DNA of 64,000 bases from Rathayibacter rathayi (lineage in GTDB: Bacteria > Actinomycetota > Actinomycetes > Actinomycetales > Microbacteriaceae). Below, in pieces: positions 20,714 to 30,363 of this stretch. The notes below the pieces were generated by a model. It made no database searches. It was not told the origin of the DNA and was given only the letters and a program-made list of their open reading frames with translations. The translations under genes and the position numbers were made by a program. Position 1 is the stretch's first letter; the number at the start of each line of letters is the position of its first letter. The stretch spans positions 1,364,001 through 1,428,000 of the forward strand of contig NZ_CP028129.1 in the NCBI RefSeq assembly GCF_004011095.1, written 5' to 3'.

Positions 20714-22462
20714 TCAGTGCGAGCTATCGTCCATCTCCAGGCGGGTCTCCTCGGCGTCGAGCATCAGCTGGGCGCGTCGCAGGGTCCTGGAGGAGTAGAC
20801 GCCGCGGCCCCGCGCCTCCAGCAATGCCTCGCGCTCGGCCAGCAGCACCGCGCGGCGCAGCCGAAGGTACTGCGCATGCGGTCCCGGAGGCGCATCCTCC
20901 GCCCGCCCCACCTGCTCCCATGCCACCTGCGAGCGGGTCAGGGTGTCCCGGCGCACCCGCTCGACGACGCGCTCGCCCACCTCGCCGTCGGAGAGCTCGG
21001 CCACCGCCTCCGGCAGCGCCTGAATACCCGTGGCCGCGACCTCGTCCAGGAGCGTCGCCAGCTCGCGGCGGTCGGCCTCGCCGTCGGAGCCCTGGATGCC
21101 GGTCAGGCGGATCAGGGCCGGCAGCGTTGCGCCCTGGAGTAGCAGAGTCACCACGGCGACGGTGAAGGCGATCAGGATCAGCTGGGAGCGATACGGCGTC
21201 TCCCCCGGGAGCGATTGAGCCGCCGCGAGCGTGACCACGCCGCGCATCCCGGACCAGGAGAGGATGACTCCGCCCCGCCAGCCGAACGCCTCGCTCGTGG
21301 TCGCGGCTAGGTCGGTTTCGCGCCGCTGGTACAGTCGCTCCGCCCGGACCTGCCGGCGCCGGAAGCGCTCGTCGCTGGTGGCGCTGTTGCGCAGCCGCAT
21401 CACTCCGACAGCCAGCCGCCGATTAATCCGCTCTGCGCGACGCCCGGAGCTGCGCAGCCACAGCAGCAGCGGCCAGACGAAGAGCGTGCGCAGCACGATC
21501 AGGATGACCACCGTCGCCAGTCCCAGCAGCACCGCCGTGCCCACCCCGAACTCCCCCGGATCGGCGACCCCGCTGATGATCGCCTTGATCTCGGCGCCCA
21601 TCAGCAGGAAAACGCCGTTCTCGAGCAGGAACTGCGCCGTCCGCCAGTTCACCCGCTCGCTGATCCGCGACTGCGGCGAGAGGAAACGCGCGCTGTTGTG
21701 CCCCGTGTAGATCCCGGTGACCACGACGGCGAGCACACCGGATGCGCCCAACTCCTCCGCTGGGATGTAGGCGAGGAACGGCACGGCGAACGAGACGGCC
21801 GTGTCGAGCACAGGATCGCGCAGCGTCGAGCGAACGAAGACGGTGATGGCCCCCACTACCAGGCCCAGGGCGATCGCCATCAGGACGGAGTAGACGAAGA
21901 GGACGCTCACCTCGCCCACGTCGATCGCGTCGGTGGTGGCGGAGGCGCCGACCACCGCCGCAGCGGCCGTTGCCGCCCGCAGCAGCACGAGCGCCGAGGC
22001 GTCGTTGACCAGGCTCTCGCCCTCGAGCACCGTGACCAGCCGCGGCGGCAGACCGAGCTTCTTGCCGATCGAGGTCGCCGCAACCGCGTCCGTTGGACTC
22101 ACGACAGCGCCGAGAGCGATCGCCGCTGGCAGGCTCAGATCGGGGAAGACCAGGTACAGGAAACCGCCGACGACCAGTGCCGTCACCACGACCAGCAGCA
22201 CCGAGAGGCCGAAGATCGAGCGCAGGTTCCGCCGGAAATCGGTGAGCGGCACCTGGATCGCCGCCGAGTACAGCAGCGGAGGCAGGACCCCGGCGAGGAT
22301 CAGCTCCGGCTCGACCTCAATATCCGGGACGCCGGGGAGATAGGACGCGCCGATGCCGATGACGACGAGCAGCAGCGGCGCCGCGATGCCGAGGCGGCTC
22401 GAGAAGCGCGCGACCGTGACCACGGTGATGATCCCGACGATCCCGAGCAGCGCGTCATCCAC
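20714..22462 (-). CDS. CPA1-family sodium/proton antiporter
   Basis: A 582-residue cation:proton antiporter with about a dozen membrane helices in residues 1-420. The conserved ion-binding region is present (AVVSPTDAVAATSIGKKLGLPPRL, with the SPTDAVA motif), followed by LEGESLVNDASALV, which carries the ND pair typical of electroneutral NhaP-type antiporters. The C-terminal 150 residues are a soluble helical tail (VERVRRDTLTRSQVAWEQVG). Start is GTG at 22462 with a TACCCT box six bases upstream, so the mRNA is probably leaderless. A role in pH and sodium balance is inferred from the family. Confidence 0.92.
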   Translation of the reverse strand: MDDALLGIVGIITVVTVARFSSRLGIAAPLLLVVIGIGASYLPGVPDIEVEPELILAGVLPPLLYSAAIQVPLTDFRRNLRSIFGLSVLLVVVTALVVGGFLYLVFPDLSLPAAIALGAVVSPTDAVAATSIGKKLGLPPRLVTVLEGESLVNDASALVLLRAATAAAAVVGASATTDAIDVGEVSVLFVYSVLMAIALGLVVGAITVFVRSTLRDPVLDTAVSFAVPFLAYIPAEELGASGVLAVVVTGIYTGHNSARFLSPQSRISERVNWRTAQFLLENGVFLLMGAEIKAIISGVADPGEFGVGTAVLLGLATVVILIVLRTLFVWPLLLWLRSSGRRAERINRRLAVGVMRLRNSATSDERFRRRQVRAERLYQRRETDLAATTSEAFGWRGGVILSWSGMRGVVTLAAAQSLPGETPYRSQLILIAFTVAVVTLLLQGATLPALIRLTGIQGSDGEADRRELATLLDEVAATGIQALPEAVAELSDGEVGERVVERVRRDTLTRSQVAWEQVGRAEDAPPGPHAQYLRLRRAVLLAEREALLEARGRGVYSSRTLRRAQLMLDAEETRLEMDDSSH

Positions 22463-22468
22463 GGCTCC

Positions 22469-22474
22469 AGGGTA
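22469..22474 (-). promoter_or_regulatory. -10 box of a leaderless promoter for the antiporter
   Basis: TACCCT on the minus strand, six bases before the GTG at 22462. This spacing supports the GTG as the true start. Confidence 0.45.
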
Positions 22475-22497
22475 GCGAGACCCTCAGCCGCGTCGGT

Positions 22498-23232
22498 TCA
22501 GTACCAGCCCAGCGACTGCGAGTGGCCCCAGGCGCCGCACGGTGATCCGTAGCGGCCCGAGATGTAGCCGAGGCCCCAGGTAATCTGCGTGCTCGCGTTC
22601 GATGCCCAGTCCGACCCCACCGTGGCCATCTTGCTCCCCGGCAGTGCCTGAGGGATGCCGTAGGCACCGCTGGACTTGTTCTCGGCGTACACGTTCCAGC
22701 CGGACTCGCGGTTCCACAGCAGGACGAGGCAGTCGTACTCGCTGTCGGCCCAGCCCCGCTGCACGATCATGTCGTACGCGATGGCCTTGGCCGAGCCCGG
22801 GTCTGGAGCCGCGGCACGCGCGACGGGGACTGCGGCCGGGGCGGAGGAACTCGACTCCTCCTGCTCGGCAGCGGCCGGGGCGGGCTGCACCGCGGCGGGG
22901 GTCGGCTCCGGGCTCGGGATGGGCTTGGGCTTTGCCTCGGCGCCGAAGGAGTCGCGCTGCACGGTGCGCGCGGCGGCGTCGGCCACGACAAGTCGCTGCG
23001 CCACATCGCCGTTAAAACGCGCCGGTGCCTGATAGTAGGGGGAGGCGACCGCACCGCTGGACGGGTCGACGACGTTCACCATGACGAACGCGATCGAGGC
23101 CGTGAAGGCCAGAACCGCCAGCGGGACCCGAGTCCAGGAGCGCCGCACCGGGGTCTGGCGCGGAACCGCCGGGCGACCGCTGCTGCGGTACGCGGGCGGG
23201 CGGGCGACGGAAGTCTGAGGATGCTGAGCCAC
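22498..23232 (-). CDS. Secreted SLT-like (lysozyme-fold) cell wall protein
   Basis: A 244-residue protein with a basic N-terminus and one hydrophobic segment (about 33-52; VPLAVLAFTASIAFVMVNVV), which acts as a signal or anchor, then a Pro/Ala/Glu linker. The C-terminal 90 residues are a transglycosylase-type domain: CLVLLWNRESGWNVYAEN holds the catalytic-like Glu, followed by SSGAYGIPQALPG and the final GRYGSPCGAWGHSQSLGWY. This layout is common in actinobacterial secreted muralytic or aggregation-promoting proteins. The GTG at 23232 is preceded by a TATGCT box at 23242-23247. Confidence 0.85.
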   Translation of the reverse strand: MAQHPQTSVARPPAYRSSGRPAVPRQTPVRRSWTRVPLAVLAFTASIAFVMVNVVDPSSGAVASPYYQAPARFNGDVAQRLVVADAAARTVQRDSFGAEAKPKPIPSPEPTPAAVQPAPAAAEQEESSSSAPAAVPVARAAAPDPGSAKAIAYDMIVQRGWADSEYDCLVLLWNRESGWNVYAENKSSGAYGIPQALPGSKMATVGSDWASNASTQITWGLGYISGRYGSPCGAWGHSQSLGWY

Positions 23233-23305
23233 GATGACGAAAGCATAACGGACGACGTCGTGATCGGCCAGCAGACCGGTGACCGATGAGTGCGCGCCCG
23301 ACCGC

Positions 23306-23857
23306 TCAGCGGACCGCCAGCATCACGTCGACCACCGTGTCCAGCAGCAGATCCACCTGCGGCTCGGCGTAGCCCCCGCGCTGCGGAGCGAAGGAGACGG
23401 TGCGCACGTCGTCCACGGTCAAGACCGAACCGTCTCGGAAGTAACCCGAGATGCGGTCGGCGAAAGCGTCGACCTGGCGAATGGTGTAGCCGGTCGTCAG
23501 CACGCCCGCCCGGGTGAAGCGCTCGCGCGGAGCCCGGGCCAACCGATTCACGATCTCCTGGGCGCTCGCCCGCGCATCCGAGAGCCAGGCCTGCTCGCCG
23601 TGCGCCGCGATGGCGTACTGCCGCTCGCGCATCGCGAAGGCGTCCTCGAGGCGCTCCAGCGCCGCGTCCACATGCGGCGCCGAATAGCCGCCCTTGCGCA
23701 GAGTAAAAGCAGTGTGGCGCAGGTCGGCCGCGCGGAGATCCGCCGGACCTCCGGAGAGCTGCGAGTAGGCCACCCGGGCGGAGGCGAGGAAGGAGTCGAC
23801 CTCGCCCATGTCGTAGCCGAGACGGGACTCGCGGGCTCGGGGGAAGGGAGCGGTCAT
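23306..23857 (-). CDS. DivIVA-domain-containing protein
   Basis: A 183-residue protein with two copies of a DivIVA-like motif. The first is FPRARESRLGYDMGEVDSFL with the following RHTAFTLRKGGYSAPHVDAAL; the second is FTRAGVLTTGYTIRQVDAF with VSFAPQRGGYAEPQVDLLLD. Each pairs an xGYxxxxVD element with an RGGY/KGGY-xxxxVD element. The longer frame from 23935 overlaps the end of cdsA, so I chose the ATG at 23857. It probably binds membranes or other division proteins, but a specific role cannot be given. Confidence 0.78.
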   Translation of the reverse strand: MTAPFPRARESRLGYDMGEVDSFLASARVAYSQLSGGPADLRAADLRHTAFTLRKGGYSAPHVDAALERLEDAFAMRERQYAIAAHGEQAWLSDARASAQEIVNRLARAPRERFTRAGVLTTGYTIRQVDAFADRISGYFRDGSVLTVDDVRTVSFAPQRGGYAEPQVDLLLDTVVDVMLAVR

Positions 23858-23924
23858 CCCGACATCATGCCAAGCCACAGGTCGGGAGCAGAATCGGCGC
23901 GCCTCGCGGGAGCTTCGAGTCGGC

Positions 23925-24941
23925 TCAGCGCTCAAAGACGAAGTACAGCACGTAGGCCGCGGCGGCCGAGGGCAGGATCGAGTCCAGGCGGTCGAGCACT
24001 CCCCCGTGGCCCGGCAGCCACGAGCTCATGTCCTTGATCCCGATGTCGCGCTTGATCAGCGACTCCGCTAGGTCCCCGAGGGTCGCCGTCAGCAACACGA
24101 CCGCTCCGAAGATCGCGCCGACCCACCACGGCTGTCCGAGCATCAGCAGGGCGAGCAGGACACCGACGACGATGCCCCCGACCGCCGCCCCCGCGAAGCC
24201 CTCCCAGGTCTTCTTCGGACTGATCCGAGGCGCCATCGGATGCTTGCCCCAGGTCAGTCCGCTGATGTAGGCGCCAGTGTCGACAACGATCACCAGCACG
24301 AGGAACGCGAACGCCCAGAGCTGACCGCCTGGCTCGGCGACCAGGCGGATCGCGAAGGCGCCGAGGAAGGTGGTGTAACCCTGCACGAAGGCGCCGAGCC
24401 CGATATCGAGGGCGAGGTCACGCCGGCTGGAGGTTGTGCGCTGAAACAGCTGCTCGCCCAGGCGCCAGACGCCGACGAGGGCCGCGCCGCCGAGCACCGC
24501 CGCCCACGCCGCCCCGAGACCCCCGTAGTAGGCGGCCGGCACCGCGACCACCGCCGCGGTCGCGGTCGGAATGCGCGGGATGTCACGACCGGCATGCCGC
24601 AGCGCGTTTGACAGCTCCAGCGCCGCGAGCAGGACCAATACCCCCGCGAGCACCATGAAGAGTTCCTTGACCACCAGCAGGCTGACGACCATCGCGCCGC
24701 CGCCGATCAGTCCGATCGCGGTCGCCGATACGAGGTTCCGGCCGGAGCGAGCGGTCAGGCGGTCGTTTGTCGCCTCGAGCTGAGCCCGGGTCGCCTCGAG
24801 CTGGCGCTCGACGTCTGCTCGGCCCTGCTGGGCGCGTGCGCGCAGCGCATCCCTGGTGACCATCCGGGGTCCCCGGGCACCCGGGACGCGCGGAGACGGT
24901 CTCTTCTCCCCGCCCTCGGGTTCTTCGGGGATCTCGGCCAC
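23925..24941 (-). CDS. cdsA: Phosphatidate cytidylyltransferase CdsA
   Basis: Makes CDP-diacylglycerol from phosphatidate and CTP, the branch point of phospholipid synthesis. The 338-residue membrane protein has a charged cytoplasmic N-terminal extension of about 65 residues, around eight membrane helices, and the family signature near the C-terminus: GDLAESLIKRDIGIKDMSSW, then LPGHGGVLDRLDS. It lies two bases after frr on the same strand, in the order pyrH, frr, cdsA that is common in actinobacteria. Confidence 0.95.
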   Translation of the reverse strand: MAEIPEEPEGGEKRPSPRVPGARGPRMVTRDALRARAQQGRADVERQLEATRAQLEATNDRLTARSGRNLVSATAIGLIGGGAMVVSLLVVKELFMVLAGVLVLLAALELSNALRHAGRDIPRIPTATAAVVAVPAAYYGGLGAAWAAVLGGAALVGVWRLGEQLFQRTTSSRRDLALDIGLGAFVQGYTTFLGAFAIRLVAEPGGQLWAFAFLVLVIVVDTGAYISGLTWGKHPMAPRISPKKTWEGFAGAAVGGIVVGVLLALLMLGQPWWVGAIFGAVVLLTATLGDLAESLIKRDIGIKDMSSWLPGHGGVLDRLDSILPSAAAAYVLYFVFER

Positions 24942-24943
24942 CG

Positions 24944-25498
24944 CTACACCTCGAGCAGTTCGGATTCCTTGCGCTTGAGCGCCTCGTCGATCGCGTCGAC
25001 GTGCTGCTTCGTCAGCGCCTCGAGCTCCTTCTCGCCGCGGGAGAGTTCGTCGTCGCCGATGTCACCCTTCATCGCGTCGAGGTCGTCCTTGCCCTTGCGG
25101 CGGATGTTGCGCACCGCGATCTTCGCGTCCTCGGCCTTGGTGCGCACAATCTTCACGAACTCCTTGCGGCGCTCCGCGGTGAGCTCCGGCAGGGTCACCC
25201 GGATCAGCGTGCCGTCGTTCGTCGGGTTCGCGCCGAGATTCGGCATGTCCCGGATCGCCTGCTCGATGTCGCGCAGCGAGCCCTTGTCGTACGGCGTGAC
25301 GAGGAGCGTGCGCGCCTCCTGGTTCTGCAGCGAGGCGAGCTGCGAGAGCGGCGTCGGCGTACCGTAGTAGCTCACCAGCACCTTCTGGAACATGCCGGGA
25401 TTCGCCCGCCCGGTGCGGACCGTGGAGAAGTCCTCCTTGGCGACCTCGACGGCCTTGCCCATCTTGGTCTTCGCGTCGGCCAGTACATCCGAGATCAC
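24944..25498 (-). CDS. frr: Ribosome recycling factor
   Basis: Splits post-termination ribosomes together with EF-G. The 184-residue protein matches the family length and motifs ([13 protein letters not shown] near residue 26, and [17 protein letters not shown] for the long helical domain). Start is GTG at 25498 with AAGGAG seven bases upstream. It follows pyrH by about 32 bases and is probably in the same transcript. Confidence 0.97.
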   Translation of the reverse strand: MISDVLADAKTKMGKAVEVAKEDFSTVRTGRANPGMFQKVLVSYYGTPTPLSQLASLQNQEARTLLVTPYDKGSLRDIEQAIRDMPNLGANPTNDGTLIRVTLPELTAERRKEFVKIVRTKAEDAKIAVRNIRRKGKDDLDAMKGDIGDDELSRGEKELEALTKQHVDAIDEALKRKESELLEV

Positions 25499-25530
25499 AG
25501 GGAACTCCTTAAGAGAGGGAAATGGTCAGT

Positions 25531-26262
25531 CTAGTTCGAGACGAGCGTGCCGAGATCGGCGCCGCGGATGGCCTTCGCAACGTTGCCGGAGGGCTCCATC
25601 CCGAAGACCTGCATCGGCATCCCGTTGTCCATGCAGAGGCTGAACGCGGTGGAGTCAACGACCTTGAGGCCGCGCTGGAGCGCCTCCTGATAGGTCAGCG
25701 TGTCCAGCTTCTTCGCCTCGGGTGTGGTGCGCGGGTCGGCGTCGTACACCCCGTCCACGCCATTCTTCGCGACGAGCACCACGTCGGCGTGCGTCTCGAG
25801 TGCACGCTGGGCGGCGACCGTGTCGGTCGAGAAGTACGGAAGCCCGGCGCCTGCGCCGAAGATCACGACGCGGCCCTTCTCCATGTGCCGGATCGCCCGG
25901 CGGGGGATGTAGGGCTCGGCGACCTGGGTCATCGCGATCGCCGACTGCACGCGGGTCTCTGCGCCCGCCTGCTCGAGGAAGTCCTGGAGAGCGAGAGCGT
26001 TCATCACCGTGCCCAGCATGCCCATGTAGTCAGCCCGACCGCGGTCCATCCCGCGCTGGGAGAGCTCGGCTCCACGAAAGAAATTGCCGCCCCCCACGAC
26101 CACGGAAATCTCCACCTCGGTGGCGGCATCGGCGATCTCGCGGGCGAGGGCGCTGATCACATCGGGATTGACGCCGAGCGTACCGGCTCCGAACGCCTCC
26201 CCCGACAGCTTCAAAAGTACCCTGCGGCGCTTACCTGTCGTCATCGCATCCGTCTGCGTCAT
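25531..26262 (-). CDS. pyrH: UMP kinase
   Basis: Phosphorylates UMP to UDP. The 243-residue amino acid kinase fold protein shows [16 protein letters not shown] near the N-terminus, [21 protein letters not shown], and the C-terminal GTLVSN ending. The ATG at 26262 follows GGGAGGAAACGTCC. A second ATG seven codons later is possible but less well placed relative to the ribosome binding site. It precedes frr and cdsA. Confidence 0.96.
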   Translation of the reverse strand: MTQTDAMTTGKRRRVLLKLSGEAFGAGTLGVNPDVISALAREIADAATEVEISVVVGGGNFFRGAELSQRGMDRGRADYMGMLGTVMNALALQDFLEQAGAETRVQSAIAMTQVAEPYIPRRAIRHMEKGRVVIFGAGAGLPYFSTDTVAAQRALETHADVVLVAKNGVDGVYDADPRTTPEAKKLDTLTYQEALQRGLKVVDSTAFSLCMDNGMPMQVFGMEPSGNVAKAIRGADLGTLVSN

Positions 26263-26350
26263 GGACGTTTCCTCCCGTAGACCCGTACAAACTTATCCCG
26301 CCCGGAGCGGGCCCCGCGACCACGCGCGGAGCTGCCCCGGGCAGAGCGAA

Positions 26351-26384
26351 GGGAGCCCGGGACGACTGAACGACCCGGGCTCCC
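26351..26384. terminator. Hairpin after tsf
   Basis: GGGAGCCCGGG (26351-26361) pairs perfectly with CCCGGGCTCCC (26374-26384) around a 12-base loop. It lies just after the tsf stop and before the pyrH promoter region. No T-run follows. Confidence 0.7.
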
Positions 26385-26397
26385 TCCTGCAGTGCTG

Positions 26398-27225
26398 TTA
26401 GGCGCCGACCTTGAACCGGGCGAAGCCCGACACGGTCAGGCCCGCATCGCTCAGGACCTTGCTGACGGAGAGCTTGTTGTCCTTCGCATAGTCCTGGTCG
26501 AGCAGGGCGACCTGCTTGAAGTACGCGTTGACGCGGCCCTCGATGATCTTCGGCAGGGCGGCCTCGGGCTTGCCCTCGCCGCGCGAGATCTCCTCGACAA
26601 TGCGGCGCTCGGTGTCGACCTCGGACTGCGGAACGTCCTCGCGCGAGAGGTAGGACGGGTTCGCGAACGAGATGTGCTGGGCGACGGAGCGCGCGGTCTC
26701 GGCGTCCTCGCCCGCGTAGCCCAGGACCACGCCGACCTGCGGGGGCAGGTCCTTATTGGTCTTGTGCAGGTAGATCGCGAAGTTCTCGCCCGAGACGGAC
26801 GCCACGCGGCGCAGCTCCACCTTCTCGCCGAGGATCGCGGCCTCATCGTTGATGAGGTCGGCCACGCTCGTGCTGTCGGCGGGGGCCGCGAGGGCCTCCT
26901 CGACCGTGGTAGACCTGGCGGCGACGACCGCGGCCAGCACAGCGTCGGCGAGGGCAATGAACTTGGTGCCCTTGGCGACGAAGTCGGTCTCACAGGCGAG
27001 CTCGATCATCGTGGCGACGCCGTCCTTCTCGGCGGCGGCGACGAGGCCCTCGCTCGTGGAGCGGTCGGCGCGCTTCGCGTTGCCCTTGGCGCCCTTCAGG
27101 CGGAGGATCTCGACCGCCTTGTCCAGGTCGCCGTCGGCCTCGACGAGCGCGTTCTTCGTGTCGACCATGCCGGTACCGAGCTGCTCGCGCAGCGTCTTGA
27201 CGTCAGCGAGGCTGAAATTGGCCAT
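26398..27225 (-). CDS. tsf: Elongation factor Ts
   Basis: Nucleotide exchange factor for EF-Tu. The 275-residue protein begins MANFSLADVKTLREQLGTGM and contains VDTKNALVEADGDLDKAVE and CETDFVAKGTKF, the family signatures. I chose the ATG at 27225, with AGGAG upstream, over the longer frame to 27270. It follows rpsB after a 182-base gap that holds a strong hairpin. Confidence 0.97.
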   Translation of the reverse strand: MANFSLADVKTLREQLGTGMVDTKNALVEADGDLDKAVEILRLKGAKGNAKRADRSTSEGLVAAAEKDGVATMIELACETDFVAKGTKFIALADAVLAAVVAARSTTVEEALAAPADSTSVADLINDEAAILGEKVELRRVASVSGENFAIYLHKTNKDLPPQVGVVLGYAGEDAETARSVAQHISFANPSYLSREDVPQSEVDTERRIVEEISRGEGKPEAALPKIIEGRVNAYFKQVALLDQDYAKDNKLSVSKVLSDAGLTVSGFARFKVGA

Positions 27226-27351
27226 GTTCTCGGAACTCCTCTTGGTTCGGAAACTCTGCGGCGCCCTCACGCGCGGCGGCGGGCTCTCGACGAGCCCAGC
27301 ACACCGAGGTGACGGCGCTTCTTACTCGTGGTGAACGTGCACCGAGCGAGC

Positions 27352-27388
27352 GGGGGCCGGACGACCGCGGGCGCGGCGTCCGACCCCC
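27352..27388 (-). terminator. Hairpin between rpsB and tsf, possible attenuator
   Basis: GGGGGCCGGACG (27352-27363) pairs with CGTCCGACCCCC (27377-27388) with one mismatch. On the minus strand it falls between the rpsB stop (27408) and the tsf start (27225), so it may set the ratio of the two transcripts. Confidence 0.5.
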
Positions 27389-27407
27389 CCCGTCACGGAG
27401 CGGGGTG

Positions 27408-28406
27408 TCAGGCGGTGGCGGTCTCGTCAGTCGACGTCGCGTCGGCGGCGGCCTCGGGGGCCTCCTCCTCCTCCTCCTCCGCGGCAGGGCTCTCGGCCTC
27501 GGCGACGGCCTCGTCGACCGTCGCGGCCTCGGCGTCCTTCTCGGTCTCCGCGCCGGCCTGCTCGTTCGGCTCCTGCACATCGGCGGCAGCGGGGGCGTCG
27601 GTGTCCGCGGGGGTGTCGGTGTCCGCGGCGGCGGGAGTGCCCGTGGAGAGCAGCTCCTGCTCCCACTCGGCCAGCGGTTCGACGGCGGAGACGTTGCCCT
27701 CTGCCTCGGGCTTCTGGTGGCGCTGGATGAGACCCTCGGCCGCGGCGTCGGCGACGATGCGGGTGAGCAGGCTCACCGAGCGGATCGCGTCGTCGTTACC
27801 CGGAATGGGGTACTGGACCTCGTCCGGGTCGCAGTTCGTGTCGAGGATGCCGATGACCGGGATGCCCAGCTTCTTGGCCTCGTCGATCGCGAGGTGCTCC
27901 TTCTTGGTGTCGACGACCCAGAGGGCCGACGGCGTCTTCGAGAGGTTACGGATTCCGCCGAGCGACTTGTGCAGCTTGTCGAGCTCGCGCTTTTTGATGA
28001 GGAGTTCCTTCTTGGTGAAGCCGCTCTTCGACGTGTCGTCGAAGTCGAGCTCCTCCAGCTCCTTCATGCGGGCGAGGCGCTTCGAGACCGTCTGGAAGTT
28101 GGTCAGGAGGCCGCCGAGCCAGCGCTGGTTCACGTAGGGCTGGCCCACGCGGGTGGCTTGCTCCGAGATCGCGTTCTGCGCCTGCTTCTTGGTGCCGACG
28201 AAGAGAATGGTGCCGCCGTGGGCGACCGTCTCCTTGACGAAGTCGTAGGTCTTGTCGATGTAGGCCAGCGACTGCTGGAGGTCGATGATGTAGCTGCCCG
28301 AGCGCTCGGTCAGGATGAAGCGCTTCATCTTCGGGTTCCAGCGACGCTTCTGGTGCCCGAAGTGGACGCCGTTGTCGAGCAGCTGGCGCATGGTGACGAC
28401 TGCCAT
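27408..28406 (-). CDS. rpsB: 30S ribosomal protein S2 with acidic tail
   Basis: Ribosomal protein S2. The first 230 residues match the family ([40 protein letters not shown]). The start is the ATG at 28406 with AAGGAG upstream. The remaining C-terminal part (to residue 332) is a low-complexity acidic extension of Ala, Glu, Asp and Thr, including a [11 protein letters not shown] stretch encoded by short GTGTCCGCGG repeats near 27595-27635. Such tails are known in actinobacterial S2 but vary in length. It is cotranscribed or paired with tsf. Confidence 0.96.
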   Translation of the reverse strand: MAVVTMRQLLDNGVHFGHQKRRWNPKMKRFILTERSGSYIIDLQQSLAYIDKTYDFVKETVAHGGTILFVGTKKQAQNAISEQATRVGQPYVNQRWLGGLLTNFQTVSKRLARMKELEELDFDDTSKSGFTKKELLIKKRELDKLHKSLGGIRNLSKTPSALWVVDTKKEHLAIDEAKKLGIPVIGILDTNCDPDEVQYPIPGNDDAIRSVSLLTRIVADAAAEGLIQRHQKPEAEGNVSAVEPLAEWEQELLSTGTPAAADTDTPADTDAPAAADVQEPNEQAGAETEKDAEAATVDEAVAEAESPAAEEEEEEAPEAAADATSTDETATA

Positions 28407-28601
28407 GAGTCGTTCTCCTTGTCTCGGGGCCTGGGCGCACGACGGCGCCGAACTCCCGCTCGGTTGTCTGCGACGGCCGGTCGGCACGTCGCCCTAGCGC
28501 CCGGCGCGCTCCCGCCCCGGCCGCGTGAGCGGAGAGGGACCGTGGGGAGCGGAGGCCGAATGGGCGCGCGTAGTCACCCCGACGAGCGAGATGCTCCGAG
28601 A

Positions 28602-28607
28602 ATCCTA
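28602..28607 (-). promoter_or_regulatory. -10 box for rpsB
   Basis: TAGGAT within GTGCTAGGAT on the minus strand. It would start a leader of about 190 bases before the rpsB ATG at 28406. A leader of this length could hold an S2 feedback site, but I cannot recognise a known fold. Confidence 0.4.
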
Positions 28608-28616
28608 GCACCACAA

Positions 28617-28651
28617 CGGCCGCCTCCCCCGCCGCTGCGGGAGGGCGGCCG
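28617..28651. terminator. Hairpin after the MFS transporter gene
   Basis: CGGCCGCC with following TCCCCCGC pairs with GCGGGAGGGCGGCCG with one bulge on each side. It lies 20 bases after the MFS stop (28672, minus strand) and just upstream of the rpsB promoter, so it insulates the two units. Confidence 0.65.
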
Positions 28652-28671
28652 TGGCCTTCCGGAGTCGGGCC

Positions 28672-30153
28672 CTACTTGCGCGCCGACTTCATCACCGTGC
28701 GGATGTGCAGTGTGTCCATCTCCTCCAGCGAGCGGCCCTTGGTCTCGGGCACGAACATGAAGACGAAAACGAACGAGATCGCCGCGAACGCCGCGTAGAG
28801 GCCGTAGGCGAGGGTGAGCGACACGTCCTGCGAGAGGACCGGGAAGGTCACCGTGATGACGAAGTTCGCGATCCACTGGGCGGAGGCGGCCAGACCGAGC
28901 GCCGCGGCGCGGATTCGGTTCGGGAAGATCTCGCCAAGGAGCACCCAGACCAGCGGGCCCCAGGTGGCACCGAAGAACACGACGAACGCGTTGGCCGAGA
29001 CCAGCGCGATCGGACCCCAGGCGCCGGGTAGCGAGACGTCGTCGCCGCTGATCGTCGACTGACTGAAGGCGACCGCCATCAGCGCGAGCGAGACCGCCAT
29101 GCCCGCCGAGCCGACCAGGAGCAGCGGCTTCCGGCCGACCTTGTCGACCAGGAAGATCGCCACGAAGGTGACGACGACGTTGACTATCGAGGTGAAGACC
29201 GAGATCGCGAACGAGTTCGACTCGTCGAAGCCGACCGCGCTCCAGAGCGAGGTGGAGTAGTAGAAGATCACGTTGATGCCCACGAACTGCTGGAACACCG
29301 AGAGCAGGATTCCGACCCAGACCACCGGGAGCAGACCGAGCGCAGGCCCGCGCAGGCTGGAGCGCTTGGCGTTCTCGGCGTCCTCGTCGATCTTCTTTTG
29401 GATGTCCGCGAGGGCCTCGTCGACCTCGTCGCGCGGGGTGACCGTGGCGAGCACCGCGCGAGCGTCCTCGGAGCGACCGCGCGTCGCGAGGTAGCGGGGC
29501 GACTCCGGGAGGGTCAGCGCCAGGAGACCGTAGATCACCGCGGGCACGGCGCAGGCGATGAACATCCAGCGCCAGGCGACCACGCCGAACCAGAACGGCT
29601 CGGAGGCGCCGTTCGCGCCGTTCGCGATCAGCGTGTCCGAGAGCAGGGCGGCGAAGATGCCGAGCGTGATCGCTAGCTGCTGCAGGGAGGCGAGCGCGCC
29701 GCGAATCGCCTTCGGCGCGATCTCTGAGATGTAGGTCGGCGCGATCACCGACGCGATGCCGATGCCCAGGCCCCCGACGACGCGCCAGAGCACGAGGTCC
29801 CAGACTGCGAACGCCACGCCGGCGCCGATGGAGGAGATGAAGAAGAGGGCGGCGCCGAGCAGCATGACCCTGATGCGGCCCCAGCGGTCGGCCAGGCGGC
29901 CGGCTAGGTAGGCGCCGAGGGCGCAGCCGAGCAGTGCGGAGGCGACCGCGAAGCCGATCAGCGCTGCCGAGAGCTTGAACTCGCCCTGGACCGCTTCTAC
30001 GGCCCCGTTGACTACCGAGGAGTCGAAGCCGAAGAGGAAGCCGCCGACCGCCGCTGCGATCGCGAGGCCGATCACCTTCCTCTTTAGCTTCGCCGCCGAG
30101 GGATTCGGGATGTCCGCTCTCCCGCTGGTCGTGTCAGCTCGTCCGCTGGTCAT
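28672..30153 (-). CDS. MFS sugar porter family transporter
   Basis: A 493-residue transporter with twelve predicted membrane helices. Sugar porter motifs are visible: GFLFGFDSSVVNGAV in helix 1, GRLADRWGRIRVML between helices 2 and 3, RVVGGLGIGIASVIAPTYISEIAPKAIRG, PESPRYLATRGR in the central loop, and FVPETKGRSLEEMD at the C-terminus. This places it with the proton/sugar symporters of the XylE/GalP/AraE group; the sugar cannot be named. It is a single-gene unit ended by a strong hairpin. Confidence 0.92.
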   Translation of the reverse strand: MTSGRADTTSGRADIPNPSAAKLKRKVIGLAIAAAVGGFLFGFDSSVVNGAVEAVQGEFKLSAALIGFAVASALLGCALGAYLAGRLADRWGRIRVMLLGAALFFISSIGAGVAFAVWDLVLWRVVGGLGIGIASVIAPTYISEIAPKAIRGALASLQQLAITLGIFAALLSDTLIANGANGASEPFWFGVVAWRWMFIACAVPAVIYGLLALTLPESPRYLATRGRSEDARAVLATVTPRDEVDEALADIQKKIDEDAENAKRSSLRGPALGLLPVVWVGILLSVFQQFVGINVIFYYSTSLWSAVGFDESNSFAISVFTSIVNVVVTFVAIFLVDKVGRKPLLLVGSAGMAVSLALMAVAFSQSTISGDDVSLPGAWGPIALVSANAFVVFFGATWGPLVWVLLGEIFPNRIRAAALGLAASAQWIANFVITVTFPVLSQDVSLTLAYGLYAAFAAISFVFVFMFVPETKGRSLEEMDTLHIRTVMKSARK

Positions 30154-30363
30154 GGTCTTCTCCGATTCTCGCCGCCGGTCGGTGCGGGGTGCCGCTCCCG
30201 AGCCGGGTCACCGGCACGTTACTCCCCGCCGAGCGACCGCCGAGACGGGTTGCGCTCCCGCCGCCGCCGATATCCTCCCTCCACAGCAGTGCCCCGAGGG
30301 CGCTTCTCCCCCGGTCACGAGGGGTGCAGCCCCTGACGGCTTCCGACCCGCGAGGGTGGCTGC

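Noticed and set aside
30154..30363. c-di-AMP (ydaO) riboswitch before the M23 peptidase gene
   Set aside because: Such peptidase genes often carry one in actinobacteria, but I could not find the conserved core in this leader.
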